Assembly (NCBI GenBank): GCA_002293145.1
Contig: DBCO01000027.1
Location: 310,001 to 374,000, forward strand
DNA: 64,000 nt
Direction: 5' to 3'
DNA from: Akkermansiaceae bacterium UBA956
GTDB lineage: Bacteria > Verrucomicrobiota > Verrucomicrobiia > Verrucomicrobiales > Akkermansiaceae
Shown: positions 18,140 through 27,851 of the stretch, one piece after another
How positions within the stretch are numbered: the stretch's first letter is position 1
How the letters are laid out: each line of letters opens with the position of its first letter
Program-made: the position numbers and the translations under genes
Notes under the pieces: generated by a model
Databases searched by the model: none
Told to the model about the DNA's origin: nothing
The model's input: only the letters and a program-made list of their open reading frames with translations

Positions 18140-18928
18140 ATGGCACAATGGCAGAATCCTCGAAAAAATTACAACTGGCTCGCATTCCCGAGCTTGTTAC
18201 GCTTCATGATGCTACTGAGTGTATTGTCGTATGCACTCTCATGGGTAAATCCTGCGATCAGCCAGATGCTCGATTTTGATCGCGAAAAAATTCTTGCTGG
18301 AGAAGTCTGGCGATTGATTACCTTTCCGTTCATCCCAGAAAGGGTTGGTGGACTAAACTTGTTGACCATCGTTTTTCTCTACTTTGCGATTATGGTCTCA
18401 TTTCTCATCAGTGATTCGTTAGAAAATTGTTGGGGTATTCTCAAGACCTCGGTGTTTGTTTACGTGACTTGGATTTTGTTGATCATCGGTGGCATGATGG
18501 TATCGGGCACATCCGGCAATGGCTTAGTGATTGCCTCAATCGCGTTCTGTGTGTTCGGCACCTACTACCCGCGCTACGAGTTCCGCTTGTTTTTCTTTCT
18601 CCCTATACCCGTGGGATTTCTCGCCGCCATCGCAGGCGCATTTCTGGTATACAATGCCGTCACGAGCCTAACAGGATTAGCGACGAGTGGAGCCGGTGTG
18701 CTTGCCTATTTGCTCTTCGTTGGACCTGACATTCTGCGGGGTAAAGTGCAATCGATCAAGCAAATCGGACGACGACACACTTTCAAAAAACGCACTTTGC
18801 GTGAGACGGCGAGTTTCAATTGCTGTGTCGTCTGCGGTGCCACTGAGCTCAGTCATCCCGACGCAGAATTCCGCGTCGCGGCAGATGGCAAGGAGTATTG
18901 TCATGAACATCTGCCGAAGGATGGGTGA
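18140..18928 (+). CDS. Rhomboid-like membrane protein with C-terminal Cys/His motif
   Basis: 262 residues with about six hydrophobic helices. The segment EKILAGEVWRLITFPFIP resembles the rhomboid L1 loop, and MVSGTSGNG resembles the GxSx site. However, the helix where rhomboids carry the catalytic His has GLATSGAGVLAYLLFVG with no His, so it is probably a pseudoprotease. The soluble C-terminus has CCVVCGATE followed by YCHEHLP, a likely zinc-binding knuckle. Divergent from gcvT with a 67-base shared promoter region. The function is not recognised; the rhomboid relationship is inference. Confidence 0.6.
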   Translation: MAQWQNPRKNYNWLAFPSLLRFMMLLSVLSYALSWVNPAISQMLDFDREKILAGEVWRLITFPFIPERVGGLNLLTIVFLYFAIMVSFLISDSLENCWGILKTSVFVYVTWILLIIGGMMVSGTSGNGLVIASIAFCVFGTYYPRYEFRLFFFLPIPVGFLAAIAGAFLVYNAVTSLTGLATSGAGVLAYLLFVGPDILRGKVQSIKQIGRRHTFKKRTLRETASFNCCVVCGATELSHPDAEFRVAADGKEYCHEHLPKDG

Positions 18929-19016
18929 GTCATTATGCGTTGATCGGGAATGTGCACGCTAAGATATCAGATATTCCGCTTGAACATGGCACACTCTCTG
19001 CCAGCATCGGCGGCTG

Positions 19017-20720
19017 ATGAATGCGAGTGTGAAGCGGAGCGCAGGAGTATTATTGCCAGCGTTTTCCCCGCGGAGAGAGGGTGATTTGGGCATCGGCGAC
19101 ACGCGTGCGCTGAGCGAGTGGATGCATTGGGCCGCGGCGCACAAGGTAGGATTTTTGCAGTTACTACCGATCAATGAAACGGGCTCGGATGATAGTCCTT
19201 ACAATGCGATTTCATCAGTAGCCTTGGAGCCGCTGTATTTGACCATGGAAGATGTGCCGGGCTTGAGCGCGGAAGAACTGGCCACGGCGCGGGCGAAACT
19301 AGGAAGCGAAGTGATCGGTGATCGCCTCGTACACTATACCACCGTGCGCACGATGAAACGCATGCTGTTAGAGATTGCCTATGCGCAGTTTCCCCATTCG
19401 GCTTCTGTTGTCGAAAAACAAGAGTTCGAGATTTTCCAGCGCAAGGAAGCTACTTGGTTGCAGGACTATACCTTATTTCGCTGGTTGATGAATCGAGCTC
19501 ATGGCAGCGAGGCGTGGGATCTGTGGCCCAAGGATTTTTCCGATCCCGAGCTAGCCCGTGCCTATTGGCAAAACCAACGCATTAAGCAGGGCGATGCCGT
19601 GGTGCGCGAGCGTACATTTTTTTCATGGGTGCAATGGCTGTGCTTCCGCCAATGGCGTGCGCTACGCGCTCTCGGCGATGAACTCGGCGTGAAACTCATG
19701 GGCGATATCCCGATCGGCATCTCCTACTACTCGGCGGATGTGTTTTTTCAGCGCGAAAATTTCGATCTCGATTGGTGTGGTGGCGCGCCTCCAGAAACCA
19801 TGTTCAAGCATGACCGCTTCATCCAGCAATGGGGCCAAAACTGGGGCATTCCTCTCTATCGTTGGGAGGAGATGACTGAACAAGGTTACCCGTGGTGGAA
19901 ACAACGCATCGCCAAGCTGACGGAAATTTTTTCGATGTTTCGCATCGATCACATTCTTGGATTTTATCGCATCTATGCTTTCCCGTGGCGGCCCCAACGC
20001 AATCTCGAATTTCTCGATCTCAGCCCTGAAGAAGCCGCCAATCTTACCGCTGGTAGGCGGGCCCAATGGGCGTGGAGGCCTGATGACAACGAGGAAAACA
20101 AACGTGCGAACTGTGCCGATGGTGATCACCGACTGCGTGCGATTCTCGAAGCCGCTGGCGATTGCGAAGTCATCGGCGAAGACCTCGGCTGCGTGCCCGA
20201 ATACGTGCGCCCGCATCTGGAATCACTCGGCATCGCCGGCTTCCGCATTCCTCATTGGGACTCACGCGATGGTCACGTGATCCTCGGAGAGGAACTTCCT
20301 GAGTGCTCATTTGCCACCTATGCGACTCATGATCACGATACCTTGTCCTCACTATGGGAAGGATTTCGCGCCGCTGCTGCCGGCGAAATCGATCCCGACG
20401 CCATCGAAGAAGGCAAGTCGAACCTGCGCATGATAGGCGAGTTTGCCGGCATTGCCGAGGCAGATATCGTGCTGCCCGTGTATACTCACGAAGTCCGCTG
20501 GCACTTGATCGAGGCATTACTGCAATCGCGCTCACGCTACGCTGCGATCATGATCACCGATCTCTATGGCATGAGCGACCGCTTCAACATGCCCGGTACT
20601 CTAGGCGGAGAAAATTGGCGTTTCCGCCTCCCCTTCACCATCGATGACAGCAAAAAAGACCGCACTCTCGGCGCTGAAGCGGTGAAATTGGGCAAAACCA
20701 TCATCAAGGCAAACCGTTGA
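19017..20720 (+). CDS. malQ: 4-alpha-glucanotransferase (amylomaltase, GH77)
   Basis: Disproportionates maltodextrins in glycogen/maltose metabolism; cytosolic. 567 residues, usual for the short form. Motifs: RSAGVLLPAFSPRREGDLGIGD, LQLLPINETGSDDSPY, GDIPIGISYYSADV, FRIDHILGFYRIYAFP (nucleophile Asp), VIGEDLGCVPE (acid/base Glu) and ATHDHDT. Followed after 82 bases by a LacI-type regulator in the same direction, which may control it. Confidence 0.95.
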   Translation: MNASVKRSAGVLLPAFSPRREGDLGIGDTRALSEWMHWAAAHKVGFLQLLPINETGSDDSPYNAISSVALEPLYLTMEDVPGLSAEELATARAKLGSEVIGDRLVHYTTVRTMKRMLLEIAYAQFPHSASVVEKQEFEIFQRKEATWLQDYTLFRWLMNRAHGSEAWDLWPKDFSDPELARAYWQNQRIKQGDAVVRERTFFSWVQWLCFRQWRALRALGDELGVKLMGDIPIGISYYSADVFFQRENFDLDWCGGAPPETMFKHDRFIQQWGQNWGIPLYRWEEMTEQGYPWWKQRIAKLTEIFSMFRIDHILGFYRIYAFPWRPQRNLEFLDLSPEEAANLTAGRRAQWAWRPDDNEENKRANCADGDHRLRAILEAAGDCEVIGEDLGCVPEYVRPHLESLGIAGFRIPHWDSRDGHVILGEELPECSFATYATHDHDTLSSLWEGFRAAAAGEIDPDAIEEGKSNLRMIGEFAGIAEADIVLPVYTHEVRWHLIEALLQSRSRYAAIMITDLYGMSDRFNMPGTLGGENWRFRLPFTIDDSKKDRTLGAEAVKLGKTIIKANR

Positions 20721-20802
20721 GTATCAACGAAATAATTCTGCGTTAAGAAACAAGACAGAAAATTATCAATTGCATGCTTGCGTTTCATCTAGGAAAGTTC
20801 TT

Positions 20803-21858
20803 ATGCTCCCCAACGTGAGCAAACGAGTACGACTGAAAGAGGTAGCGGAACGAGCAGGAGTCGCGGTAAATACGGCATCGACGATTTTGAATCGCCGTCC
20901 GAATTCTTGGGCATCGAAGGAAACCGAAGCGCGTGTTTTCGCTGCTGCAGAGGAAATGGGCTACCGGCCCAACAAAACAGCGCGCGCGCTGCGCTCTGGT
21001 CGCTTTCACGCCATCGGGCTCATCATACAAGACGTCACCAATCCGTTTTTCTGTACTATCGCCGATGAACTTGAGGCTGCCGTCGAAGAGCGCGGCTATG
21101 ATTTGCTCGTCGAAAACTGCCGCTCCTCTCAGGTGCGGGAGAAGCACTTGCTGACCGAGCTTTCAGATCTGGAAGTCGATGGCTCGGTGCTATGGTTGAG
21201 CAACAATGAGACCTTTCGCGATGATCTCGAGCAGATGTTTCAACAAGGCCAAAACGTCGTGGCACTGGGCAATGGCGTTCCCGAGACACCGGTGCCCGTC
21301 GATGCCGTACTCAGTGATTTCACTCAGGGATTGCAAGATGCCGTTGAGGATCTTTGCCGCCGTGGCCACAAGCGATTCGCATTTCTTAGCGCCCATGCGG
21401 AGGGCACCTATGATGGCTCGCGCTCGCTTCTTTTCCAACAAATGCTAGCCAAGGCCGGTATCCCAGCGAGTGATGTTCATCTCCTCCAAACAGGACACCG
21501 CATCGATCAAGCGTTTGAGACTTTTCGCAAATTCCTCACAGATTGCGGAAAAAATCACCCCACTGCACTCGTCGCCATGAACGACATCGCCGCTCTCGCC
21601 TGCATGCGCGCGGCGACGGAGGTAGGGCTTTCCGTGCCAAAGGATCTGTCGATTGTAGGCGTTGATGATATCCCGCTCTGCGCCTATTTGCCAATCAGCC
21701 TCAGCTCGATTCGACAACGCTACAAAATGATCACCAAAGCCGCTGCCGATTTGCTGATTCAGCGTATCGAGAACCCTGATGACCCCATTCTGAGCGTGCC
21801 TCGCCAAATTGTTTTCCCGACGATTTACACACCGCGCGAGAGTGTCGGCCAGGTCTGA
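20803..21858 (+). CDS. LacI-family transcriptional regulator
   Basis: 351 residues from ATG 20803, chosen because AGGAAAG precedes it at good spacing; an in-frame TTG lies 33 bases upstream. The N-terminal helix-turn-helix (VRLKEVAERAGVAVNTASTIL) and hinge (NKTARALRSGR) bind DNA. The periplasmic-binding-like domain (about 60-340) includes IGLIIQDVTNPFF, VVALGNG, FLSAHAEG, VAMNDIAALACM and VGVDDIPLC. The effector is unknown. Adjacency to malQ suggests a sugar-responsive role. Confidence 0.93.
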   Translation: MLPNVSKRVRLKEVAERAGVAVNTASTILNRRPNSWASKETEARVFAAAEEMGYRPNKTARALRSGRFHAIGLIIQDVTNPFFCTIADELEAAVEERGYDLLVENCRSSQVREKHLLTELSDLEVDGSVLWLSNNETFRDDLEQMFQQGQNVVALGNGVPETPVPVDAVLSDFTQGLQDAVEDLCRRGHKRFAFLSAHAEGTYDGSRSLLFQQMLAKAGIPASDVHLLQTGHRIDQAFETFRKFLTDCGKNHPTALVAMNDIAALACMRAATEVGLSVPKDLSIVGVDDIPLCAYLPISLSSIRQRYKMITKAAADLLIQRIENPDDPILSVPRQIVFPTIYTPRESVGQV

Positions 21859-21889
21859 AATTTCACAGCCTATTAGCCCTTCCACTAGA

Positions 21890-22411
21890 TTGATCGCTCA
21901 CCTCAAGATTAGCTGTCACAAGGAAGGCTTCAAAAGCCTCGCAGTCCTGCTACTTTCATTTCTCCTAACCTTTGCCGCAGGGGCAGTAGGCGCCCTCGCT
22001 TCCGTCTCTGCGCAGCAAACCTATGCCTTGATCAAGCAACCAACCTGGGCTCCGCCGGCGTGGATTTTCGGCCCCGTTTGGACATCGCTCTACGTGCTGA
22101 TGGCGCTCGCCGCGTGGTTAGTATGGCGACAACGTGAACGCATGCGCATCGACATCGCACTCATTGTATACGCGGTACACCTCCTCATCCAAGCGCTCTG
22201 GAGCTGGTTGTTTTTTGGCATTGGCCGCGCTGATCTGGCCATGCTCGATATCCTTATTCTCGGCACGATAATCGCCTGGCTAACTTTTGTCTTCTGGCGC
22301 GTCGATCGCCTTGCTGGCATCTTTTTCACACCCTACTTGCTCTGGGTTACTTTCGCCACCATCCTGAATGCCTCCCTCTGGTATCTGAACGGCGGAAAAC
22401 TACCCATGTAG
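21890..22411 (+). CDS. tspO: TspO/MBR family membrane protein
   Basis: Five-helix membrane protein binding porphyrins or cholesterol-like ligands. Diagnostic segment PTWAPPAWIFGPVWTSLYVLMA in helices 1-2 and ALWSWLFFGIGRADLA in helix 3. 173 residues from a TTG at 21890; no ATG precedes the first helix, and the frame overlaps the end of the LacI gene if extended. Usual length is about 155-160, so the real start may be a little later. Neighbours do not include porphyrin genes. Confidence 0.85.
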   Translation: MIAHLKISCHKEGFKSLAVLLLSFLLTFAAGAVGALASVSAQQTYALIKQPTWAPPAWIFGPVWTSLYVLMALAAWLVWRQRERMRIDIALIVYAVHLLIQALWSWLFFGIGRADLAMLDILILGTIIAWLTFVFWRVDRLAGIFFTPYLLWVTFATILNASLWYLNGGKLPM

Positions 22412-22908
22412 ATCCAACCATGAGCGCTACATTACCTTGTCGCTCTTGTTCACCCAGTCGGAATAAGTCTGATTCAAACGCTTGCGCATGCATTGTGAAT
22501 AACTTGAGGGGAAGTTCGCAGACGACCATTTTAGTGCTTCACCTATTCCCAGAAAACTCAACCACTCATCAATCCCTGCTAATGCTTTTTGAGGGGTAAA
22601 CGCCGATGTTTTTAAGATTTACAAATATTTTAGAATAGTCGAGAAACACAATAAACCGTTGATAGTAAAGGGCTTATCCACGAATCACCTTTACCGTTAT
22701 GTTTTTGCGTAAAAAATCAGCAGCGCTGCGGAGCGATAGCGAGAGCAGACGAAGACAACGCCCATTTGCAGAAATATGATTCATTATGAATCATGTGAAT
22801 AACTCGTGAAAAACCTCGAAAATGCAGCGAGCTGAAGCTTTTTCGAATCTTTTTGAACAAATTGTTTGGTCAATACGTCCTATATCCCGTAACAATCGTT
22901 TCGCAACC
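22412..22908 (+). other. Intergenic region with no supported gene
   Basis: About 500 bases. The open frames here are short and unconvincing. A perfect 19-bp palindrome lies at 22776-22794. AT-rich sequence upstream of the SGNH gene probably holds its promoter. Confidence 0.5.
22776..22794. promoter_or_regulatory. Perfect 19-bp palindrome, candidate operator
   Basis: ATGATTCAT-T-ATGAATCAT: two 9-bp arms with a single central base. It lies 114 bases before the SGNH gene start, a plausible site for a dimeric repressor or activator. It has Fur-box length but not its consensus. Confidence 0.45.
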
Positions 22909-23646
22909 ATGATCCGAGCCATCGCACCATTCGCACTTGTCTTGATTTCCCTCTCCGAGCTTCGCGCGCAGCCAGTAGCCGGCGCGAAACCGAGCACCAC
23001 CGTCGCAGTCACGCAGGATCGAGACAAAGCGATTTACGATTGGCAAAAGCGCCACAGCGAGGTGCTCGAACTCGGTAAAAAAGGCTCGGTCGATGTCGTC
23101 ATGCTCGGTGACTCGATTCTTCACTACTGGGCGGGTGAGCCAAAGGCCCCGATCGCGCGGGGTCAAGACTCATGGGACGAATTATTCCAAGGCAAAACAG
23201 TAGCTAACCTCGGCTTCGGTTGGGATCGGATAGAAAACGTTTTGTGGCGTGTTCAAAATGGTGAGCTCGCGGAACTGAAGCCTAAAATCGTCGTATTGAT
23301 GATCGGCACCAACAATCTCGAATGGAATAACGCCAAAGACATCCGCATTGGCGTCCAGGCACTCTGCGCCGCCATCCACGCTGCCGCTCCTGAGTCTCAA
23401 TTGCACGTACTCGGCGTATTGCCACGCACTTTGCCAGCAAAACTGTTAGCCAAGCCGCATGAGGTCAACGCGCAACTGCACCATCATCTATCAGGAAAAG
23501 ACAAGGTACACTTTCATGATCTCAGCGAGGCCTTTCTCGATGCCGAGGGCCAGCTCCAAAGCAAACTTTTTAGCGATGGGCTGCATCCTAATCAGCAAGG
23601 CTACTCCCTACTAGCCAAATCACTGCGCCAAGTCATCGCACGCTGA
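22909..23646 (+). CDS. Secreted SGNH/GDSL-family esterase
   Basis: 245 residues with signal peptide MIRAIAPFALVLISLSELRA. Block I VVMLGDSILHYW (nucleophile Ser), block II NLGFGWDR, block III MIGTNNLEW and block V DGLHPNQQGY (Asp-His) give the full SGNH catalytic set. Resembles platelet-activating-factor acetylhydrolase-like esterases; the substrate could be an acetylated glycan. An upstream Met adds 29 residues but would bury the signal peptide, so 22909 is preferred. Confidence 0.9.
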   Translation: MIRAIAPFALVLISLSELRAQPVAGAKPSTTVAVTQDRDKAIYDWQKRHSEVLELGKKGSVDVVMLGDSILHYWAGEPKAPIARGQDSWDELFQGKTVANLGFGWDRIENVLWRVQNGELAELKPKIVVLMIGTNNLEWNNAKDIRIGVQALCAAIHAAAPESQLHVLGVLPRTLPAKLLAKPHEVNAQLHHHLSGKDKVHFHDLSEAFLDAEGQLQSKLFSDGLHPNQQGYSLLAKSLRQVIAR

Positions 23647-23710
23647 GATTCTCAGAGATCAGACGTAAGGCTTGACCAGCGCCGCAATCCTGCGAAAAAT
23701 AATTACGGAC

Positions 23711-24535
23711 ATGGCAAGCACGCGCAACATTGGCATCATCGCAGGAAACGGAGTCTACCCGTCCACATTCGCGCGGGCTGCTCGCGCCCAACAAATGCCT
23801 CTCCAGCTTCACGTCGCAGCATTTCAAAACGAAACGGACGAGGCCAAACTCCATGGATTAATCGATTCCCTCGAATGGATGCGCGTCGGGCAACTAGGTA
23901 AAGTGATTCGCTACTTCAAGGAGCACAACTGCACGGAAGCAATCATGGTGGGGCAAATTTCGCCCAAAAACCTCTTCGATCTGCGTCCCGATTTTCGGCT
24001 ACTATTCATGCTTGCCAAAGTCAAGGAACGCAATGCCGAGAGCCTCTTCGGAGCCGTGGCCGCAGAGTTGGAAAAAGACGGCATCACCCTGCTGCGCGCG
24101 GACAGCTTTATGAGCCACCTGCTCGCTCCAGAAGGTCACATTTTCGGACCAAAACTCAAAGCCCGAGCGTGGGATGATGTGCATTTTGGGAAAAAAATCG
24201 CGAAGGAAAGCTCGCGTCTCGACATCGGCCAAACCGTTCTCGTGCGCCACGGCACCGTCCTCGCCGTAGAGGCATTTGAAGGCACAAATGCCTGCATAAC
24301 ACGCGGCGGCGAACTCGGACGCGGCAAGACCGTGACCATGGTTAAGGTCAGCAAGCCCAATCAAGACATGCGCTTCGATATCCCCGTTATCGGTTCCCAA
24401 ACCATCCGCAGCTGCGCCGATGCCGGAGTCTCCGTCATCGCTATCGAGGCTGGAAAAACCTTGATGCTCGAAAAAGACCTTGTCGATCAACTTTGCCAAG
24501 AACACCACATCACGGTGGTGGGTTTCGGGGCGTGA
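23711..24535 (+). CDS. lpxI: UDP-2,3-diacylglucosamine pyrophosphatase LpxI
   Basis: Makes lipid X (2,3-diacyl-GlcN-1-P) in lipid A synthesis; cytosolic, the alternative to LpxH. 274 residues. Motifs: IGIIAGNGVYPSTFARAAR near the start, SLEWMRVGQLGKVIRYFK, AIMVGQISPKNLFDLRPD and the C-terminal DUF1009 domain with VLAVEAFEGTNACITRGGEL and DIPVIGSQTI. Supports an LPS-bearing Gram-negative host. Start ATG 23711. Confidence 0.93.
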   Translation: MASTRNIGIIAGNGVYPSTFARAARAQQMPLQLHVAAFQNETDEAKLHGLIDSLEWMRVGQLGKVIRYFKEHNCTEAIMVGQISPKNLFDLRPDFRLLFMLAKVKERNAESLFGAVAAELEKDGITLLRADSFMSHLLAPEGHIFGPKLKARAWDDVHFGKKIAKESSRLDIGQTVLVRHGTVLAVEAFEGTNACITRGGELGRGKTVTMVKVSKPNQDMRFDIPVIGSQTIRSCADAGVSVIAIEAGKTLMLEKDLVDQLCQEHHITVVGFGA

Positions 24536-25063
24536 GGGAAAAACAAATTTGTGTTAGATTTGATTGCGATCACTTAATTATAAGCTTGAGCTAAAAAATG
24601 GAATTTCCATGACCCTCGATTTGAGCCATTGTTAGAGCATGTAAATGATACAAACCGTATCACGGCGAATCCGAAGTAATGTGAGGTCGTCCATGCATTC
24701 GCGACATGGGAATGTAAAAACTAACGAACTCATCGGGCTGATTCACCTCGCACAATTTTATGCGATTGTATGGCAACTCAGAAATCGCAATTTGCTGCCT
24801 GTGCTGTTTCTCGATGGCAGTGCGCAGGCATTGATCAGCTATCGCAATACAATCTCGGGCTGATGTTGATTTTCGACAATAGTCGTGAGATTTCTGAACC
24901 GCTCATGCAAGAGACGATGACAGCGATGCACCAAGAGGAAATCCTATTTGCCACCCTGCGCGTGCCTCATCAGCAGAAATGAGAGCAATGGATGTTATGA
25001 CTGCGCACCTTTGCCCATTCCTTACTTGCTTTCTCGGTGTGAATTTTTTATCAACAGCAGCAG
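24536..25063 (+). other. Intergenic region with no supported gene
   Basis: About 530 bases. Two overlapping short frames (near 24645-24863 and 24770-24982) contain some protein-like stretches, for example LGLMLIFDNSREISEPLMQE, but in different frames and without a start signal. They could be remnants of one decayed gene; I cannot support either as a gene. Confidence 0.4.
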
Positions 25064-25891
25064 ATGATCGATGCACACCATCACCTATGGCAGTATGCGC
25101 CCGAAGAGTATCCATGGATTCCTCCTGGCTCCGCTCTGGCGGATCATTTTTTGTTAGAGCAACTGCATCAGGTGACGACTCAAGCAGGAGTTAGTGGCAC
25201 CGTAGTTGTGCAGGCTCGTCAGACGGTAGCAGAAACTCAGTGGCTGCTCGGCCTCGCGGCCAAGTCACCCGTGATTCGCGGCGTGGTCGGATGGTTGCCC
25301 TTACGCGACGAAGGCATCACAGCCTTGCTCGATCACTTTCAGCACGAATCAGCACTCAAGGGACTGCGCCACGTCTTGCAGGAAGAAGACGATGCGTTTT
25401 TCCAATGCGCGGATTTTCATCGCGGACTTGCTGCCTTGGCCCTAACTCATTTGCGCTATGACCTGTTGGTTTTTGAGCGACAATTGGACATCGCCACCAC
25501 GATGATTGATCGACATCCCGAACTACCGATCATCATCGACCACATTGCCAAACCAGAGATTCATCGTGGACGCATCAGCGAGCGCTGGAAAAAAGGCATG
25601 CAGGAAATCGCCAAGCGCGATCATGTCATCGGCGTCAAATTATCGGGCATGGCTACCGAGGTGCGCGATGAGGAGATTTGCGAGGATACCTTACGCGCTT
25701 ATGCTGAGGAAACGATTGCCATTTTCGGCACGCGCCGGGTGATGGTAGGCACGGACTGGCCCGTCGCACTGCTGCGGCTATCCTCCTATCAGCAATGGAT
25801 CGATTTCCTGCGCGATTTGCTCGATCGATTGACACCCGGAGAACAAAAAGCCATTCTCACCGACAACGCTGCGCGTTGCTACTCGCTCTAA
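25064..25891 (+). CDS. Amidohydrolase family protein (L-fuconolactonase-like)
   Basis: 275 residues, a COG3618-type TIM-barrel hydrolase. Metal-binding motif MIDAHHHLWQY at the N-terminus, a LKGLRHVLQEEDD segment, IIIDHIAKPEI and the C-terminal VMVGTDWPVALL with catalytic Asp. This family includes lactonases acting on sugar lactones such as L-fucono-1,5-lactone. The exact substrate is inference. It is cytosolic, with no signal peptide, and is followed 24 bases later by the HD hydrolase gene. Confidence 0.85.
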   Translation: MIDAHHHLWQYAPEEYPWIPPGSALADHFLLEQLHQVTTQAGVSGTVVVQARQTVAETQWLLGLAAKSPVIRGVVGWLPLRDEGITALLDHFQHESALKGLRHVLQEEDDAFFQCADFHRGLAALALTHLRYDLLVFERQLDIATTMIDRHPELPIIIDHIAKPEIHRGRISERWKKGMQEIAKRDHVIGVKLSGMATEVRDEEICEDTLRAYAEETIAIFGTRRVMVGTDWPVALLRLSSYQQWIDFLRDLLDRLTPGEQKAILTDNAARCYSL

Positions 25892-25915
25892 CAAAAAAAT
25901 TCCCGATACATTATT

Positions 25916-26554
25916 ATGGATTACGCAACCAAACAACGCTGGGTGGAACTCGTCGAATTTCTCGGCGGCACACGTGCCTTTGCCCTTACTTGGCACCAAC
26001 GACTCGTTGCTTGCTACAATGAGAAACACCGCAGTTACCACACCCTGCAACACATCGATGAATGCCTTGAAGAACTCGATGAAATCGAAGGTGATGAAGA
26101 ACGCCTCGCGTTGATCGAAATCGCTTTGTGGTTTCACGATGCCGTTTACGAACCGCTCGCGAAAGACAACGAAGAGCGCAGTTTTGCGATGGCGAAAGAA
26201 TTCATGCTGGAATGTGAGGCCACAGAATCCGTGATCGAATTTGTGCGCGACATGATTATAGCCACCAAAAAGCATCACGCCAAAGATGACATGGATGCCG
26301 CCATCATGATCGGTCTCGATCTCAACATTTTTGCGCGTGAGCCAAAGCGCTACTCGGAGTATGAAAAACAGATTCGCGATGAGTTTTCCACTGTGCCATT
26401 AGCAGAATACTGCAGCAACCGCGCGGCAATTTTGGAGGAATTTCTTGCCCGCCCTGTCATTTACGAGAGTGAGACCATTCGCGATGTATATGAAGAACAA
26501 GCGCGCTTCAATCTGGAAACAGCGGTCGCACGCCTAAAAAGCGGCATCGCCTGA
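25916..26554 (+). CDS. HD-superfamily metal-dependent hydrolase
   Basis: 212 residues, COG4339-like. YHTLQHIDECLEEL and ALWFHDAVYEPLAKDNEERS give the conserved His and HD metal ligands, with LDLNIFAREPKRYSEYEKQIR and EYCSNRAAILEEFLARP further on. These proteins are predicted phosphohydrolases of nucleotides or related compounds; function not established. Likely co-transcribed with the amidohydrolase. Confidence 0.8.
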   Translation: MDYATKQRWVELVEFLGGTRAFALTWHQRLVACYNEKHRSYHTLQHIDECLEELDEIEGDEERLALIEIALWFHDAVYEPLAKDNEERSFAMAKEFMLECEATESVIEFVRDMIIATKKHHAKDDMDAAIMIGLDLNIFAREPKRYSEYEKQIRDEFSTVPLAEYCSNRAAILEEFLARPVIYESETIRDVYEEQARFNLETAVARLKSGIA

Positions 26555-26611
26555 TGACAGGTAATTTATTTTTGAAACAATCCACATACCTTATTCGTAG
26601 TATCACACAAT

Positions 26612-27841
26612 ATGACAGTTTATCGAAATATCACCATGCTCCTAGGTTGTTGCGCCATCGCGACAGCTCAGGAATTCCGCCCACTTTTTAATGGAAAAGA
26701 CCTCACTGGCTGGAAAGGTCAAGGCTACGAGGTCAAAGATGGAATGATCACCTGCACGCCAAAAGGCAGCAATTTGATGACCGAAGAACGATTTTCTCAT
26801 TACATTCTCGATTTCGAATTCTTGCTACCTCCTGGTGGTAACAACGGACTCGGCATTCATTATCCCGGAGCAGGTGACGCCGCCTATGTCGGCATGGAAT
26901 TGCAAATTCTCGACGATACCTCTGACCAATACAAAGACCTCAAGGACTATCAATTCCACGGCTCGATCTACACCATGGTGCCTGCCAAAAAAGGCCACCT
27001 CAAGCCTCTAGGCGAGTGGAATCATGAGCGTGTTACCGTTCTTGGCAATACTGTGAAAGTCGAGCTTAACGGCACCGTCATCACCGAGGCCAACCTTGAT
27101 GAATTGCAAGCAAAGTTCCCCCAACACCAAGGAGTCAAGCGCCGCGCTGGGCACATCAGTTGGTGTGGTCACGGTGATCCTGTTGCATTTCGCAACATCA
27201 AAATTGCCGATCTTGCTCCTGCCGCCAAGGCCGAGGAATGGAAAGCGCAAGGTTTCACTCCGTTGTTTGATGGCAAATCACTTGCTGGCTGGAAACTCCC
27301 TGAAGGCGGTGAGGCACATTGGGTTCCTGTGAATGGAGTCTTGAAGTACGATGGACGCAGTAAAGATATTTGGTCAGAGAAAGAATACGGCGATTTCACC
27401 ATGAAGCTCGATTGGCGCTGGAATGGTGTAGGTCCAACGCAAGCACGTCCAGTGATAAATGCACAAGGCGATGAGACTGGTCAGACCTTGCAAGTCGAGG
27501 AACTCGATAGCGGCGTTTACATGCGCGGAAATATCAATTCCCAAGTCAACTTGTGGAACTGGCCTGTAGGCTCGGGCGAAGTCTATGGCTATCGGACTAA
27601 CAAAGGACTTTCGCCCGAAGTACGTGCAGGTGTGACGCCAAAGGAAAAAGCAGATCGTCCCGCAGGTGAATGGAACCGCATGGAAATCACTATGAAGGGC
27701 GATCGTCTCACCGTGATTCTCAACGACAAAATAGTAATCGATCAAGCACAACTCCCCGACGTGCCCGTGAAAGGACCCGTTGGTTTACAAAACCATGGTA
27801 GCTCGTTAGACTTTGCGAACATCTGGATCAAAGAACTGTAA
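26612..27841 (+). CDS. Secreted protein with two DUF1080 (3-keto-disaccharide hydrolase) domains
   Basis: 409 residues with a short signal peptide (MLLGCCAIATAQ). Domain 1 (about 20-195): FRPLFNGKDLTGWKGQG, GNNGLGIHYPG, VGMELQILDD, AGHISWCGHGDPVAFRNIKI. Domain 2 (about 210-409): FTPLFDGKSLAGWKLPEGG, DFTMKLDWRWNG, NRMEITMKGDRLTVILNDK, GPVGLQNHGSSLDFANIWIKEL. DUF1080 is a concanavalin-like fold common in Planctomycetes/Verrucomicrobia, with some members cleaving 3-keto-glycosides. The tandem arrangement suggests duplication. A bidirectional terminator follows. Confidence 0.92.
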   Translation: MTVYRNITMLLGCCAIATAQEFRPLFNGKDLTGWKGQGYEVKDGMITCTPKGSNLMTEERFSHYILDFEFLLPPGGNNGLGIHYPGAGDAAYVGMELQILDDTSDQYKDLKDYQFHGSIYTMVPAKKGHLKPLGEWNHERVTVLGNTVKVELNGTVITEANLDELQAKFPQHQGVKRRAGHISWCGHGDPVAFRNIKIADLAPAAKAEEWKAQGFTPLFDGKSLAGWKLPEGGEAHWVPVNGVLKYDGRSKDIWSEKEYGDFTMKLDWRWNGVGPTQARPVINAQGDETGQTLQVEELDSGVYMRGNINSQVNLWNWPVGSGEVYGYRTNKGLSPEVRAGVTPKEKADRPAGEWNRMEITMKGDRLTVILNDKIVIDQAQLPDVPVKGPVGLQNHGSSLDFANIWIKEL

Positions 27842-27851
27842 TCCAGCGATC

